Assembly (NCBI GenBank): GCA_938020565.1
Contig: CALIHP010000007.1
Location: forward strand, 1-35,798
DNA length: 35,798 nucleotides
DNA from: an uncultured Anaerolineaceae bacterium
GTDB lineage: Bacteria > Chloroflexota > Anaerolineae > Anaerolineales > Anaerolineaceae
Direction of reading: 5' to 3'
Part shown: positions 7,449 through 14,761 of the stretch, piece by piece
How positions within the stretch are numbered: the stretch's first letter is position 1
Layout: every line of letters begins with the position of its first letter
Position numbers and translations under genes: made by a program
The notes under the pieces: model-generated
What the model was told of the DNA's origin: nothing
The model's database searches: none
What the model saw: the letters and a program-made list of their open reading frames with translations, nothing else

Positions 7449-8360
7449 TTACAGTTTGGAGAGAATCTCTCCAATGTCTCTGTTGATGCAGATGGATTTC
7501 TCTTTGATCTCATCCGGAGCAAATGCCTGTCCGTAATTCAGACAAGCATAAGTGGCATCCGGCCATTCTTCCGTCATCTGCCAGAATGGCACTTTAAAAA
7601 TAATTGGCGTATTGAAGCCAGTGCCGGCATCCAGGAAGAGAACTTTCATGTTCTTATGCCGTCTAAGGAATTCCGAATACCGTTCCGCCGCCGCATACCA
7701 GCCTTCGTCCTGGACGAAAGTATCGTCCGCACGAAGGTTCATCGTCATATCCGATCCATCATCCGGGCACTTCGGAATCAGATCCGTCGGGATACGCATC
7801 TTCAATTCTCCGTCCGCCGGAACCTGGAACACACCGTCCGCATCTCTGACAAAATCTTGTGATTCCATTGCCTTCATGACCCATTCTTCGTTGTCATAGG
7901 TCTTTTGAAGCCTGTGATTTACACTCTGGAACAGGCCATAATCGCCCTGCGTATAGTAGAGCCGTTTTTTATCAAAGCCTGCTGCCTGGAACCGATGATC
8001 CACATTTGTGGTAATCACGAAGTAATCCTTGTCCTTAACCAGGTTCAGCAGCTCCTGATATACGGGCTTAGATGTGTCGACATAGCGATTATAGTAAATA
8101 TGCCTGGCCCACCAGGCCCAGCGCGTTTCATCATCCGGGAAAGGATAGAAGCCGCCGGAATACATGTCACTGATCCCGAATCGCTCAGCAAAGTCGTAAA
8201 AGTATTTATCAAAGCGTTCTCCGCTGTAAGTGAAGCCGGCTGATGTAGAAAGACCGGCGCCAGCTCCGATGATCACTGCTTCGGCATCCAGAAGCGCCTT
8301 CTTCAGCTTGCTGATTCCGTCCGGCGTGTCATACGGACGAATGTATACCTGCCCTCTCAT
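7449..8360 (-). CDS. SirTM-like (class M) sirtuin, probable protein ADP-ribosyltransferase
   Basis: A 303-residue Sir2-fold protein: Rossmann loop GAGAGLSTSAGF at about 32-43, TTNVDHRF (N119, D121) where other sirtuins have TQNID, and YYTQGDYG with glutamine 138 where deacetylases have the catalytic histidine of the HG motif. Only one cysteine (KCPDDG) is left where classical sirtuins have their CxxC zinc pairs. These replacements are typical of SirTMs, which ADP-ribosylate a lipoylated carrier protein. Start ATG 8360 is preferred over GTG 8369; AGGAAAGG lies 11 bases before the ATG. A second, broken copy precedes it, then a Zn-macrodomain gene, the usual partner that removes the ADP-ribose. 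Its composition is less GC-rich than the macrodomain gene, which suggests that it arrived separately and replaced the broken copy. No lipoyl carrier or ligase gene is visible. Confidence 0.82.
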   Translation of the reverse strand: MRGQVYIRPYDTPDGISKLKKALLDAEAVIIGAGAGLSTSAGFTYSGERFDKYFYDFAERFGISDMYSGGFYPFPDDETRWAWWARHIYYNRYVDTSKPVYQELLNLVKDKDYFVITTNVDHRFQAAGFDKKRLYYTQGDYGLFQSVNHRLQKTYDNEEWVMKAMESQDFVRDADGVFQVPADGELKMRIPTDLIPKCPDDGSDMTMNLRADDTFVQDEGWYAAAERYSEFLRRHKNMKVLFLDAGTGFNTPIIFKVPFWQMTEEWPDATYACLNYGQAFAPDEIKEKSICINRDIGEILSKL

Positions 8361-8499
8361 GCCGCACACCGCCTTTCCTCAGCTCTGCAACGGGATAATC
8401 GTGAAGCGCCCGAACGCCATCGTAAAGTATCCAACCTCTTTTGTGAAATAACCATATCCTGTCGTTTATCCATTTTGGTGCGCAATAAACCTGTTTCCT

Positions 8500-8982
8500 G
8501 CGTGTTATACCCGATCCCCAGTTCCCAATACAGCGTTTTCGCCATCCTCCGTTTCTCCAGAAAAAGTTCGTAGCGCCGCGACGCCGCGTACCAGCCGGCG
8601 TCCTGAACGAAGCGGGCGTCAACGCGTAAATTCGTCGTCATCATCCTCCCGTCATCCGGGCAAATCGGCGCCAGATCAGCAGGAATCTCCATCCGGATCG
8701 CCCGATCGTCCGGAAGCGTCAGCGAACCGTCCGCGGCGATCGAGAATCCCTGAGCCAGGACCATTTCACGAATCGCCGTCTCGTTCTCATACGTCTTCCC
8801 AGCCGATCGGCCCGACGGAAGCGAGCTCTGGAAAAGCCCATAGTCCCCCTGCGTATAATACAACCGCCGCTTGTCAAATCCCGACCCGCACCAATGACGA
8901 CCGAATCAGCCGCGTCAAGCGCCATTTTCAACCGCTCTGTTTCACGGGCTATTCGACCGCTGGAAGCCTCCGGGGCGGGCAT
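8500..8982 (-). pseudogene. Broken native SirTM copy (internal deletion, lost C-terminus)
   Basis: Translation from ATG 8982 (GGAGGG six bases upstream) gives a sirtuin N-terminus ending VVIGAG. At about 8882-8886 some 110 codons are missing and the frame changes; it continues GFDKRRLYYTQGDYGLFQ, then PICPDDGRMMTTNLRVD, RFVQDAGWYAASRRYELF and LGIGYNTQ. At about 8505 the similarity stops abruptly and AT-richer, unrelated sequence continues to the next sirtuin start at 8360. The codon use is GC-rich like the macrodomain gene 42 bases upstream, so this looks like the original operon member. The 8361..8500 stretch carries no recognisable gene in any frame; short open pieces there read as tails of something lost. 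Confidence 0.78.
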
Positions 8983-9024
8983 TCACGCCCTCCGGCCCTG
9001 CTCCAGCTGAGAATCGCGGCGCGT

Positions 9025-9861
9025 TCAGGAAAGAATTTCCTCATAATACTCCCTGTCTTCATCTTGAAATACATTAAACACGATCCGCCCCATCCGGCTC
9101 GGATTTTCCGTCAGCCAGCCAATCGCCGCCGAAACGGCAATCTTCGCGGCGCGCCGTTTCGGGAAGCGAAAAACGCCCGTCGACAGGCAGCAGAAGGCGA
9201 CACTGCGAAGTCCCTCCGCAGCGCAAAGGTCGAGCGTGTTCCGATAACAGGCCGCGAGCGCCTGCTCATCCGCCGGGGTCAGCTCGTCCTGGACAATCGG
9301 ACCCACAACATGGATCACTTTTTTCGCCGGAAGGTTATATCCGTCGGTGATCATCGGAACCGCTGTCGGCTGCATATAATCCTTTCCGTGCAGCGCTCTC
9401 AACGCCTCCATTTTCCGTTCGCATGCCTCCCGCAGCTGAACCCCGGCGAATGTATGAATCGCATTGTCAATACAGCCATGGCAGGGAACAAAACAACCCA
9501 GCATCGCGCTGTTCGCGGCATTAACAATCGCGTCGATCGACAGCCGCGTGATATCCCCCTGCCAGACCGACAGCACATCCGCAAACGGAACCGAACTGGC
9601 GTATGCGTCCCGGATCGCCGGGATCGCGTCCAACCCAACCCGTCCGGCTTCGTCCGCCCGAGCCGACAGGTAAGCGTCCTGAATTTTTAAAACCTCTTTG
9701 GAAAGCGGCCCCGGCGGGCGAACGTTCATCAGCGAACGCAGCAGCCGCCATTTCATCGCCGGATCGGACGGCGCCATCATGCCCGCGTACTCGCTTGCCT
9801 CCCGCTTAAAGGCTTCGATCAGGAAGTCAAGCCGCTCGCTTTGCGTCATCATCCGTTCCAT
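9025..9861 (-). CDS. Zn-dependent macrodomain protein, protein-ADP-ribose hydrolase
   Basis: The 278-residue protein has a helical N-terminal part (1 to about 90), then the macrodomain: QGDIT 101-105, IVNAANS 112-118, and the zinc motif PCHGCID with C127, H128 and C130. HVVGPIV and the STGVFRFPKR loop (diphosphate-binding GxxxFP-like) complete the fold. The CHxC insertion marks the Zn-macro subfamily that is co-encoded with SirTM sirtuins and reverses their ADP-ribosylation in the cytoplasm. The start overlaps the Rrf2 gene by 35 bases, so both are translated from one message, with AAAGGAG about ten bases before the ATG at 9861; ATG 9852 or 9849 are alternatives. The product looks complete and active. 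Confidence 0.88.
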   Translation of the reverse strand: MERMMTQSERLDFLIEAFKREASEYAGMMAPSDPAMKWRLLRSLMNVRPPGPLSKEVLKIQDAYLSARADEAGRVGLDAIPAIRDAYASSVPFADVLSVWQGDITRLSIDAIVNAANSAMLGCFVPCHGCIDNAIHTFAGVQLREACERKMEALRALHGKDYMQPTAVPMITDGYNLPAKKVIHVVGPIVQDELTPADEQALAACYRNTLDLCAAEGLRSVAFCCLSTGVFRFPKRRAAKIAVSAAIGWLTENPSRMGRIVFNVFQDEDREYYEEILS

Positions 9862-10315
9862 CTTTCCGCTGCTCCTTTTCTCCGCTTTCGGCCTGACCGG
9901 AAATCTCCGCGGCGATATCGCCGACCGTCATCCCTCGCAGCGCTGCTTCCATAGCGTCCTGAATCGCGCGTAATCGGCCATCCATCGCGCGGTGAATCCT
10001 CCGTCCGACGGGACAACTCAAACTCGGGTTTTCATGAAAATGAAATAATCCCGTTTCGTCGACGCAATTCACCGCCCGGTAAACATCATAAAACGTGATT
10101 TCTCCCAGCGGCTTCGCGAGCGAGATTCCGCTCTTTCCCTGACGGATATCGATCAGTCCCGCTGCCTTTAACTGCAGCATCACTGTACGGACAATAACTG
10201 GATTAACCCCCACGCTTCCGGCAAGGAAATTGCTCGTCACGGTTTCGCGGCCCTCAAAATAATCTATACACGAAAGAATATGGACCGCAATTGTAAATCT
10301 GCTTGTGATCTGCAT
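9827..10315 (-). CDS. Rrf2-family transcriptional regulator (YwnA-like)
   Basis: The 162-residue protein opens with MQITSRFTIAVHILSCIDYF and has the winged-helix pattern of Rrf2 (NPVIVRTVMLQLKAAGLI, RQGKSGISLAKPLGEITFYD). It has no three-cysteine Fe-S cluster motif; only a single CPVG cysteine is seen, as in YwnA/CymR-like members rather than IscR/NsrR. It is the first gene of the operon with the macrodomain protein. An inverted repeat 21 bases upstream of its start is a likely autoregulatory site. In Bacillus, ywnA lies beside the SDR gene ywnB, and a remnant of such an SDR is found immediately upstream here. Confidence 0.82.
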   Translation of the reverse strand: MQITSRFTIAVHILSCIDYFEGRETVTSNFLAGSVGVNPVIVRTVMLQLKAAGLIDIRQGKSGISLAKPLGEITFYDVYRAVNCVDETGLFHFHENPSLSCPVGRRIHRAMDGRLRAIQDAMEAALRGMTVGDIAAEISGQAESGEKEQRKDGTDDDAKRAA

Positions 10316-10335
10316 GAATCAGCTCCTCAATAACC

Positions 10336-10354
10336 TGTAGCTTAACATGCTACA
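10336..10354. promoter_or_regulatory. Inverted repeat, probable Rrf2 operator
   Basis: TGTAGC and GCTACA are perfect complements with seven bases between them, situated 21 bases upstream of the Rrf2 start and before the SDR remnant. Dyads of this kind close to the start are typical of autoregulated Rrf2 genes. Confidence 0.5.
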
Positions 10355-10395
10355 CAAGTTCCGACCATGCAGATCACCTCAAGCGCTTAAATTGA

Positions 10396-10546
10396 TTACG
10401 CTCTTACAACGCTGATCCGCTGTTGAACATGATCCCCTTTTTCAATTTCATCAACGATCGCGATCGCATAATCTGCATAGCTGACCACGCTTTCGCCTCG
10501 CGAATTCAGCGGCAGCTCTTCCCCGCCGAGAAGATACAACAGCGCG
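10396..10546 (-). pseudogene. C-terminal fragment of an NAD(P)H-binding SDR (YwnB-like)
   Basis: On the minus strand about 50 codons read LYLLGGEELPLNSRGESVVS, YADYAIAIVDEIEKG and QQRISVVRA, ending in TAA at 10398..10396. This is the characteristic end of NmrA/YwnB-like atypical SDRs. The 5' part is gone: the match stops near 10546, where a less GC-rich stretch with the DUF4160 gene begins on the other strand. The inserted pair probably replaced the rest of the gene. Confidence 0.6.
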
Positions 10547-10604
10547 TCTCATTTTCACGTTTCCGTGATACAATATCGCCAAGGAAGGGCAAGAGATATT
10601 AACT

Positions 10605-10859
10605 ATGCCGGTATTGTGCAGATTTTACGGAATCGTCATTCGGATGTATTTTCAACAGGCAGAGCACAATCCGCCGCATATTCACGCCTTGTATGGTGAG
10701 GAAATGGCTGCGATTAATATCCGAACTGGAGAAATAATAGAAGGGCATTTACCGCCCAAAGCGTTAGCCATGGTCCGGGAGTGGATTGGCATTCACAGGA
10801 ATGATCTTCTCAATATCTGGAAAACACAGGAGTTCAGGGCCCTCTCTCCGCTGGAATAA
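10605..10859 (+). CDS. DUF4160 protein
   Basis: The 84-residue product starts MPVLCRFYGIVIRMYF and contains NPPHIHALYGEE, the signature of DUF4160, and an acidic/aliphatic second half (GHLPPKALAMVREWIGIHRN). This family is nearly always followed by DUF2442, as here after 11 bases, and the pair is predicted as a small toxin-antitoxin-like or regulatory module, although no activity is established that I can name. The region is less GC-rich than its neighbours on both sides, consistent with transfer. Confidence 0.85.
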   Translation: MPVLCRFYGIVIRMYFQQAEHNPPHIHALYGEEMAAINIRTGEIIEGHLPPKALAMVREWIGIHRNDLLNIWKTQEFRALSPLE

Positions 10860-10870
10860 AGGAGTTATAA

Positions 10871-11311
10871 ATGTTCCATAAGGTCAAAGCAGTCAGCGCT
10901 CTGCCAAACTATCGCCTGAGCGTCCAATTTGCCGAAGGATTAACTAAAATATATCATGTAGCCCCTCTGTTCGCTAAATGGCCGGCTTTCAGAGCGCTGG
11001 AGAACGAACCGGAACTGTTTTCCAGCGTAACGGTCGATACAGGCGGGCATGGAATCATATGGAATGACGATATAGATTTGTCATGTAACGAGCTTTTTGA
11101 AAACGGTGAGACGATCAGGACACCGTTCGATGGTCTGATAGCGTTTACCGACGCTACACAGCTTTGGGGACTGAATGAAAGCACCCTGCGAAAGGCGATT
11201 TCCTACGGAAAACTGGTCAATGGGGTTGACGCCTGCAAGTATGGAAAGCAATGGGTCATTTCCACAGAGGCCATGAAACGGGAATATGGACTACCCAAAT
11301 TCAATCAATAA
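10871..11311 (+). CDS. DUF2442 protein with C-terminal helix-turn-helix
   Basis: Residues 1 to about 92 are DUF2442 (SALPNYRLSVQFAEG, IYHVAPLF, GGHGIIWNDDIDLSCNELFE). Residues about 93-146 form a second domain, ATQLWGLNESTLRKAISYGK, followed by KYGKQWVISTEAMKREYG, which reads like a helix-turn-helix/excisionase-like DNA-binding domain. GGAG lies eight bases before the ATG. The domain would let the DUF2442 part act as a DNA-bound antitoxin or repressor of its own operon (inference). The last 150 bases of this gene plus the downstream sequence recur at 12405..12758. Confidence 0.82.
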   Translation: MFHKVKAVSALPNYRLSVQFAEGLTKIYHVAPLFAKWPAFRALENEPELFSSVTVDTGGHGIIWNDDIDLSCNELFENGETIRTPFDGLIAFTDATQLWGLNESTLRKAISYGKLVNGVDACKYGKQWVISTEAMKREYGLPKFNQ

Positions 11312-11404
11312 TAAATAATTTTAAAAGACAGAATAAACAGGTCTGTTGATGAGCGCTCAAAACATCATTTCTTTTATCTGAAATTATATATAATCCTCAA
11401 GCCC

Positions 11405-11434
11405 AAAAAAAGGCCGTCCGTAATATGGACAGCC
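11405..11434 (-). terminator. Rho-independent terminator, copy 1
   Basis: On the minus strand GGCTGTCC (11434..11427) pairs with GGACGGCC (11419..11412, one G-T pair) around a seven-base loop, followed by seven T. It is 42 bases behind the secreted-protein stop. Confidence 0.75.
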
Positions 11435-11475
11435 CTGCTATCAGATTCTCCGGCGTTCAGCCGGTAAGCTCCTGA

Positions 11476-12033
11476 TTAATCTTCAGACTCTTGAATCGAC
11501 GCGACCATAATCCTCGAGACCGCCAGAAAACCTTCGTCGGATACCGGCGAAAACACGAACTCAAGAATATATCCCTTCTCCGTCACCATTGACAGACATA
11601 TTACATCCTCGTCATCAGGATTCGTATACGAGACCGCTGTCAAGCCGTTGATCGTCATCTTTTGCACATCGGTTACGCCCAGCTCCTTTAACGCTTCGAT
11701 GTAAACGTCGATATCGTCTATTTCAGCGTCAATATACTGAACGCCGATCCCAGCCGTTTCGTCTTCCGGCATAAAAAACGCGATATACCCCTCCTCGCGC
11801 ATCTCGTCATCCAGCTCAACCGGCAGGAATATTTCCGGAACAAAAAACTTAACCGCGACCTCGTCAAAGGAGAAAAAACCCCCTTTCCAGTTTTCATTTT
11901 TAATCACCTCTTCGAAATCAGCCCAATTAAGTTCAACAACCTCGTCTTCCGTCTTCGTTTCAGCCTGCGCAAATACCGCCGCCGAGCCGACCAGCAGACT
12001 CAGCACCAACAAAACCGCCATCAATTTTTTCAT
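11476..12033 (-). CDS. Secreted 185-aa protein, paralogue 1
   Basis: The product has a clear Sec signal peptide (MKKLMAVLLVLSLLVGSAAV, cleavage after VFAQA or close by) and an acidic mature part of about 160 residues with FFSFDEVAVKFFVPEIFLP and VSYTNPDDED motifs. I do not recognise a named family; the pattern of alternating strands resembles small extracytoplasmic DUF1795/PsbP-like folds, which is only a guess. No lipobox cysteine is present. It is about 84% identical to paralogue 2 (30 differences in 185 by hand count). It has lost the two-component genes in front of it and now follows only a kinase fragment. Confidence 0.75.
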   Translation of the reverse strand: MKKLMAVLLVLSLLVGSAAVFAQAETKTEDEVVELNWADFEEVIKNENWKGGFFSFDEVAVKFFVPEIFLPVELDDEMREEGYIAFFMPEDETAGIGVQYIDAEIDDIDVYIEALKELGVTDVQKMTINGLTAVSYTNPDDEDVICLSMVTEKGYILEFVFSPVSDEGFLAVSRIMVASIQESED

Positions 12034-12181
12034 TTTCAGAAAACCTCTCTTTTCTTAAAAAATATGCGTCTATTCTACCCTACGTTCTACCCTGTCAAAG
12101 GAAATTCGTGCACCGTGCTGCGTAAACAGCGGAGATCCTGCGTGAATAAAAAAAGCCTGATTCCATATTGAACTCATCAAA

Positions 12182-12404
12182 AGAATCAGATAGAAGAAAG
12201 TCCGCATACAGGTTGATCAGCACGAAAACGGAGAAGGTCCCGGCTTCGTTCTCGATTGTCATCGTTCCGCCCAGCCGATTCACCGACGACGGAACCGAAA
12301 TCAAACCGATTCCGTTCTCGCGCCTGGAATCCAAAGCCGCCGGATTCACTACGGACAGGCCAATCATGCCGTTCCCGATCCGCCCCGCCGATACCTTTAT
12401 TTCG
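12182..12404 (-). pseudogene. 3' fragment of the GHKL histidine kinase gene
   Basis: About 75 codons (RREIKVSAGRIGNGMIGLSV, RRENGIGLISVPSSVNRLGG, TMTIENEAGTFSVFVLINL) match the end of the complete kinase at 13438..14757. The kinase's TAG has become TAT, so the frame runs on to 12095. The 5' side stops at 12405, where the second HTH copy begins. It contains only the last ATP-site loop, so it is non-functional. Confidence 0.85.
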
Positions 12405-12567
12405 CGACGCTACGCAGCTTTGGGGACTGAACGAAAGCACCCTGCGAAAGGCGATTTCCTACGGAAAACTGGTCAATGGGGTTGACGCCTGCAAGTATGG
12501 AAAGCAATGGGTCATTTCCACAGAGGCCATGAAACGGGAATATGGACTACCCAAATTCAATCAATAA
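12405..12567 (+). pseudogene. 5'-truncated copy of the DUF2442-HTH gene
   Basis: The last 53 codons of the HTH gene (DATQLWGLNESTLRKAIS and onward to the same stop) are repeated with only one or two base changes. There is no start codon or DUF2442 part. The reading frame that runs in from 12256 is antisense to the kinase fragment and is not a real gene start. Confidence 0.85.
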
Positions 12568-12660
12568 TAAATAATTTTAAAAGACAGAATAAACAGGTCT
12601 GTTGATGAGCGCTCAAAACATCATTTCTTTTATCTGAAATTATATATAATCCTCAAGCCC

Positions 12661-12690
12661 AAAAAAAGGCCGTCCGTAATATGGACAGCC
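12661..12690 (-). terminator. Rho-independent terminator, copy 2
   Basis: It is identical to the structure at 11405..11434: GGCTGTCC / GGACGGCC stem, seven-base loop and seven T on the minus strand, 42 bases behind the second secreted-protein gene. Confidence 0.75.
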
Positions 12691-12731
12691 CTGCTATCAG
12701 ATTCTCCGGCGTTCAGCCGGTAAGCTCCTGA

Positions 12732-13289
12732 TTAATCTTCAGACTCTTGAATCGACGCAATCATGACCGTCGAAACCGCCAGAAAGCTTTCGTCGGATAC
12801 CGGCGAAAACGCGAACTCAAGAACATATCCCTTCTCCGTCACCAATGCCAGAACCATCACATCCTTATCATCAGGATTCGTATACGAGACCGCCGGCAAG
12901 CCGTTGACCGTCAACTTTTCCGCGTCCGTTACGCCCAGATCCTTCAACGTCTCGATATAAGCGTCGGCATCTTTCATTTCAGCGTCAACATACTGAACGC
13001 CAATCTCAGCCGTTTCGTCTTCCGGCATAAAATACGCGATATACCCCTCCTCGCGCATCTCGTCATCCAGCTCAGCCGGCAGGAAAATTTCCGGAACAAA
13101 AAACTTAACCGCGACCTCGTCAAACGAGAAAAAATCGCCTTTCCAGTTTTCATTTTTAATCAGTTCCTCGAAATCAGCCCAATTAAGTTCAACAGCCTCG
13201 TCTTCCGTCTTCGTCTCAGCCTGCGCAAATACCGCTGCCGAACTGACCAACAGGCTCAACACCAACAAAACCGCCATTAATTTCTTCAT
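12732..13289 (-). CDS. Secreted 185-aa protein, paralogue 2
   Basis: Same length and layout as paralogue 1: signal peptide (MKKLMAVLLVLSLLVSSAAV), acidic mature domain, FFVPEIFLPAELDDEMREEG and VSYTNPDDKD. The changes are concentrated in the middle and last third (for example DAEMKDADAYIETLKDLGVT against DAEIDDIDVYIEALKELGVT), while both ends are conserved. It follows the LytTR regulator and kinase genes on the same strand with a 148-base spacer and ends at a terminator, so it is the third gene of that unit or has its own promoter in the spacer. It may be an output or a ligand-binding accessory of the two-component system (inference). Confidence 0.77.
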   Translation of the reverse strand: MKKLMAVLLVLSLLVSSAAVFAQAETKTEDEAVELNWADFEELIKNENWKGDFFSFDEVAVKFFVPEIFLPAELDDEMREEGYIAYFMPEDETAEIGVQYVDAEMKDADAYIETLKDLGVTDAEKLTVNGLPAVSYTNPDDKDVMVLALVTEKGYVLEFAFSPVSDESFLAVSTVMIASIQESED

Positions 13290-13437
13290 TATTTATAAAA
13301 CCTCTTCCTTCCATAAAGACTTGACCATATTCTATCTGATTATGAAGAGAATTTATGCGTGTCCTGCGCGAACGGCGAAAATCCTGCGCGAATGAAAAGC
13401 CTGATCCCATATCAGATTCAGACGGAAGAAAGTCCTG

Positions 13438-14757
13438 CTACAGGTTGATGATCACAAAAACGCTAAAAATGCCATTCTCATTCTCAATCGTCATCGTTCC
13501 CCCCAGCCGGTTCACCGACGACGAAACCGAAATCAGTCCAATTCCGCTCTCAGGCCCGGCGTCCAAAGCCGCCGAATCCGGCCGGGATCCGCTTCGGGGC
13601 TCCGCCGGGTTCGTGACCGACAGCCCGATCATGCCTTTCCCGATCCGCCCGGCTGCGACCTTAATTTCGCGGCGCCCCGCCGGGAACTCCAGGACAGCGT
13701 TCAGCGCATTCTCGATCAGGTTTCCGAAAACAATGCAAAAGTCTATTTCGCTGAACGGTAATTCGGCCGGTAAATCCAGCGACCACTCGATCGAAACGCT
13801 GTCTTCAATCGCGGCGCGATGATAATATGCAGCTAACGCGTTTACGACAGGATTCTGGCTGAGCCAGATCGGTTCATCTCTAACGCTGCGAACGTAATCG
13901 TTTAGATACATCCGAAGCTCATCGAACCGATTCGCCACCGTCAGCTCCGAAATCAGGCGAAGATGCTGCCTGAAATCATGCCGCTGCTTCCGGCTTTCAT
14001 GCATCGTTTCCTGAAGCTGACGGTACCGCTGTTCCTCGATTCGCAGAACGCGATTCTCCTGTTCCAGCCGAAGCTCCCGTTCCATCCGGACGACAACCGC
14101 CCAGAAGACTTCATAAAACGCAAAGATCAGCCCAAGCAAGACCGTCCAGGTCATCAGGCTGAGCGGACGAATTCGCCCAACCAGGACATTCGATAAATCC
14201 CGCGGAAGACAGACGACAAAATAAGCCGTCGCCATCATCGGCAAAAGGAAAAGCCAGCGCCATAGATCGTTCAGATACGCAGAAGCAAATAACTCGGCAA
14301 GTTTAAAACGGAGGATCCGCCAGAACATAGCCAGCTCCATCGCCGCCAGCCCCAGACAGAAGAAACTTGAAGCGACCTGAAACGGCGCCTCCGGATCGAG
14401 AAGCTCTGCGCTCGCAAAAAAATAATTCGTGGTCAGCGTAGCCCATCCCGTCAGCATCGTCGCGGTAAAAAACGAGAACAGCAGCTTCCAAACCGACAGC
14501 CTGGCCATGCCGCAATAAAAAGGCAGAAAAAGCAGTAAAAAAAGAAAAAGGACACGGTTTGACGGGATATCCGACCGCACCGACAGCCCCGCGCCCAGCA
14601 GGATAGCCGCCAGCACGACGCCAGCCCCGAAAACCACGACGCGGCGCCGATCGAACCGCAGCCGATCGGAAAGCGGCATAAAACAGGCAATCGCGCCCGG
14701 AACGATCATCGCGTATTCCAGCGCGTAGCGAAGATAAAGCGAAGCCACCGCAGTCAT
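13438..14757 (-). CDS. GHKL sensor histidine kinase, multi-pass membrane (AgrC/LytS-like)
   Basis: Residues 1 to about 225 contain six or seven hydrophobic segments (for example VVVFGAGVVLAAILLGAG, LFLFLLLFLPFY, WLFLLPMMATAYFVV, WTVLLGLIFAFYEVFWAVV). A coiled linker (226-255) leads to the phosphoacceptor motif KQRHDFRQH with H260. The N box is NLIENALNAV (346-355) and the G box GPESGIGLIS (401-410), as in HATPase_c_5/GHKL kinases that pair with LytTR regulators. It starts only four bases after the regulator's stop. Its last 236 bases are the part copied at 12182..12404, and its membrane region is copied in damaged form at 16099..16440. The signal is unknown; the membrane layout suits a peptide or cell-envelope signal. 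Confidence 0.87.
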   Translation of the reverse strand: MTAVASLYLRYALEYAMIVPGAIACFMPLSDRLRFDRRRVVVFGAGVVLAAILLGAGLSVRSDIPSNRVLFLFLLLFLPFYCGMARLSVWKLLFSFFTATMLTGWATLTTNYFFASAELLDPEAPFQVASSFFCLGLAAMELAMFWRILRFKLAELFASAYLNDLWRWLFLLPMMATAYFVVCLPRDLSNVLVGRIRPLSLMTWTVLLGLIFAFYEVFWAVVVRMERELRLEQENRVLRIEEQRYRQLQETMHESRKQRHDFRQHLRLISELTVANRFDELRMYLNDYVRSVRDEPIWLSQNPVVNALAAYYHRAAIEDSVSIEWSLDLPAELPFSEIDFCIVFGNLIENALNAVLEFPAGRREIKVAAGRIGKGMIGLSVTNPAEPRSGSRPDSAALDAGPESGIGLISVSSSVNRLGGTMTIENENGIFSVFVIINL

Positions 14758-14761
14758 CCCG

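Larger units (their letters stand above)
11149..12404. repeat. Tandem duplication, unit 1 (1256 bp)
   Basis: Unit 1 holds the 3' end of the DUF2442-HTH gene, its downstream spacer, a terminator, one secreted-protein gene and the 3' end of a GHKL kinase. The same order recurs exactly 1256 bases further on. Both left ends begin with CGACGCTAC, which is also the join between the kinase fragment and the second HTH copy. Confidence 0.8.
12405..13674. repeat. Tandem duplication, unit 2
   Basis: Unit 2 is the homologue of 11149..12404, extending into the complete kinase gene as far as about 13674 (RREIKVAAG). Positions 12417..12758 are almost identical to 11161..11502; beyond that the two units differ at many sites and by small insertions. 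Confidence 0.8.

Noticed and set aside
8329..8622. Open frame between the two sirtuin copies as a separate gene
   Set aside because: It starts inside the broken sirtuin in a wrong frame and ends inside the intact one; no family resemblance or start signal.
9064..9690. Plus-strand 208-codon frame
   Set aside because: It is the antisense shadow of the macrodomain gene, arising from GC-rich codon use.
10550..10604. Promoter for the DUF4160 pair (TACAAT near 10569)
   Set aside because: The -10-like box has no acceptable -35 partner and the Shine-Dalgarno is weak, so I do not list it as a feature.
12256..12567. Plus-strand 103-codon frame ending in HTH sequence
   Set aside because: Its first half is antisense to the kinase fragment; only the last 53 codons derive from the HTH gene. 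It is an artefact of the duplication join.
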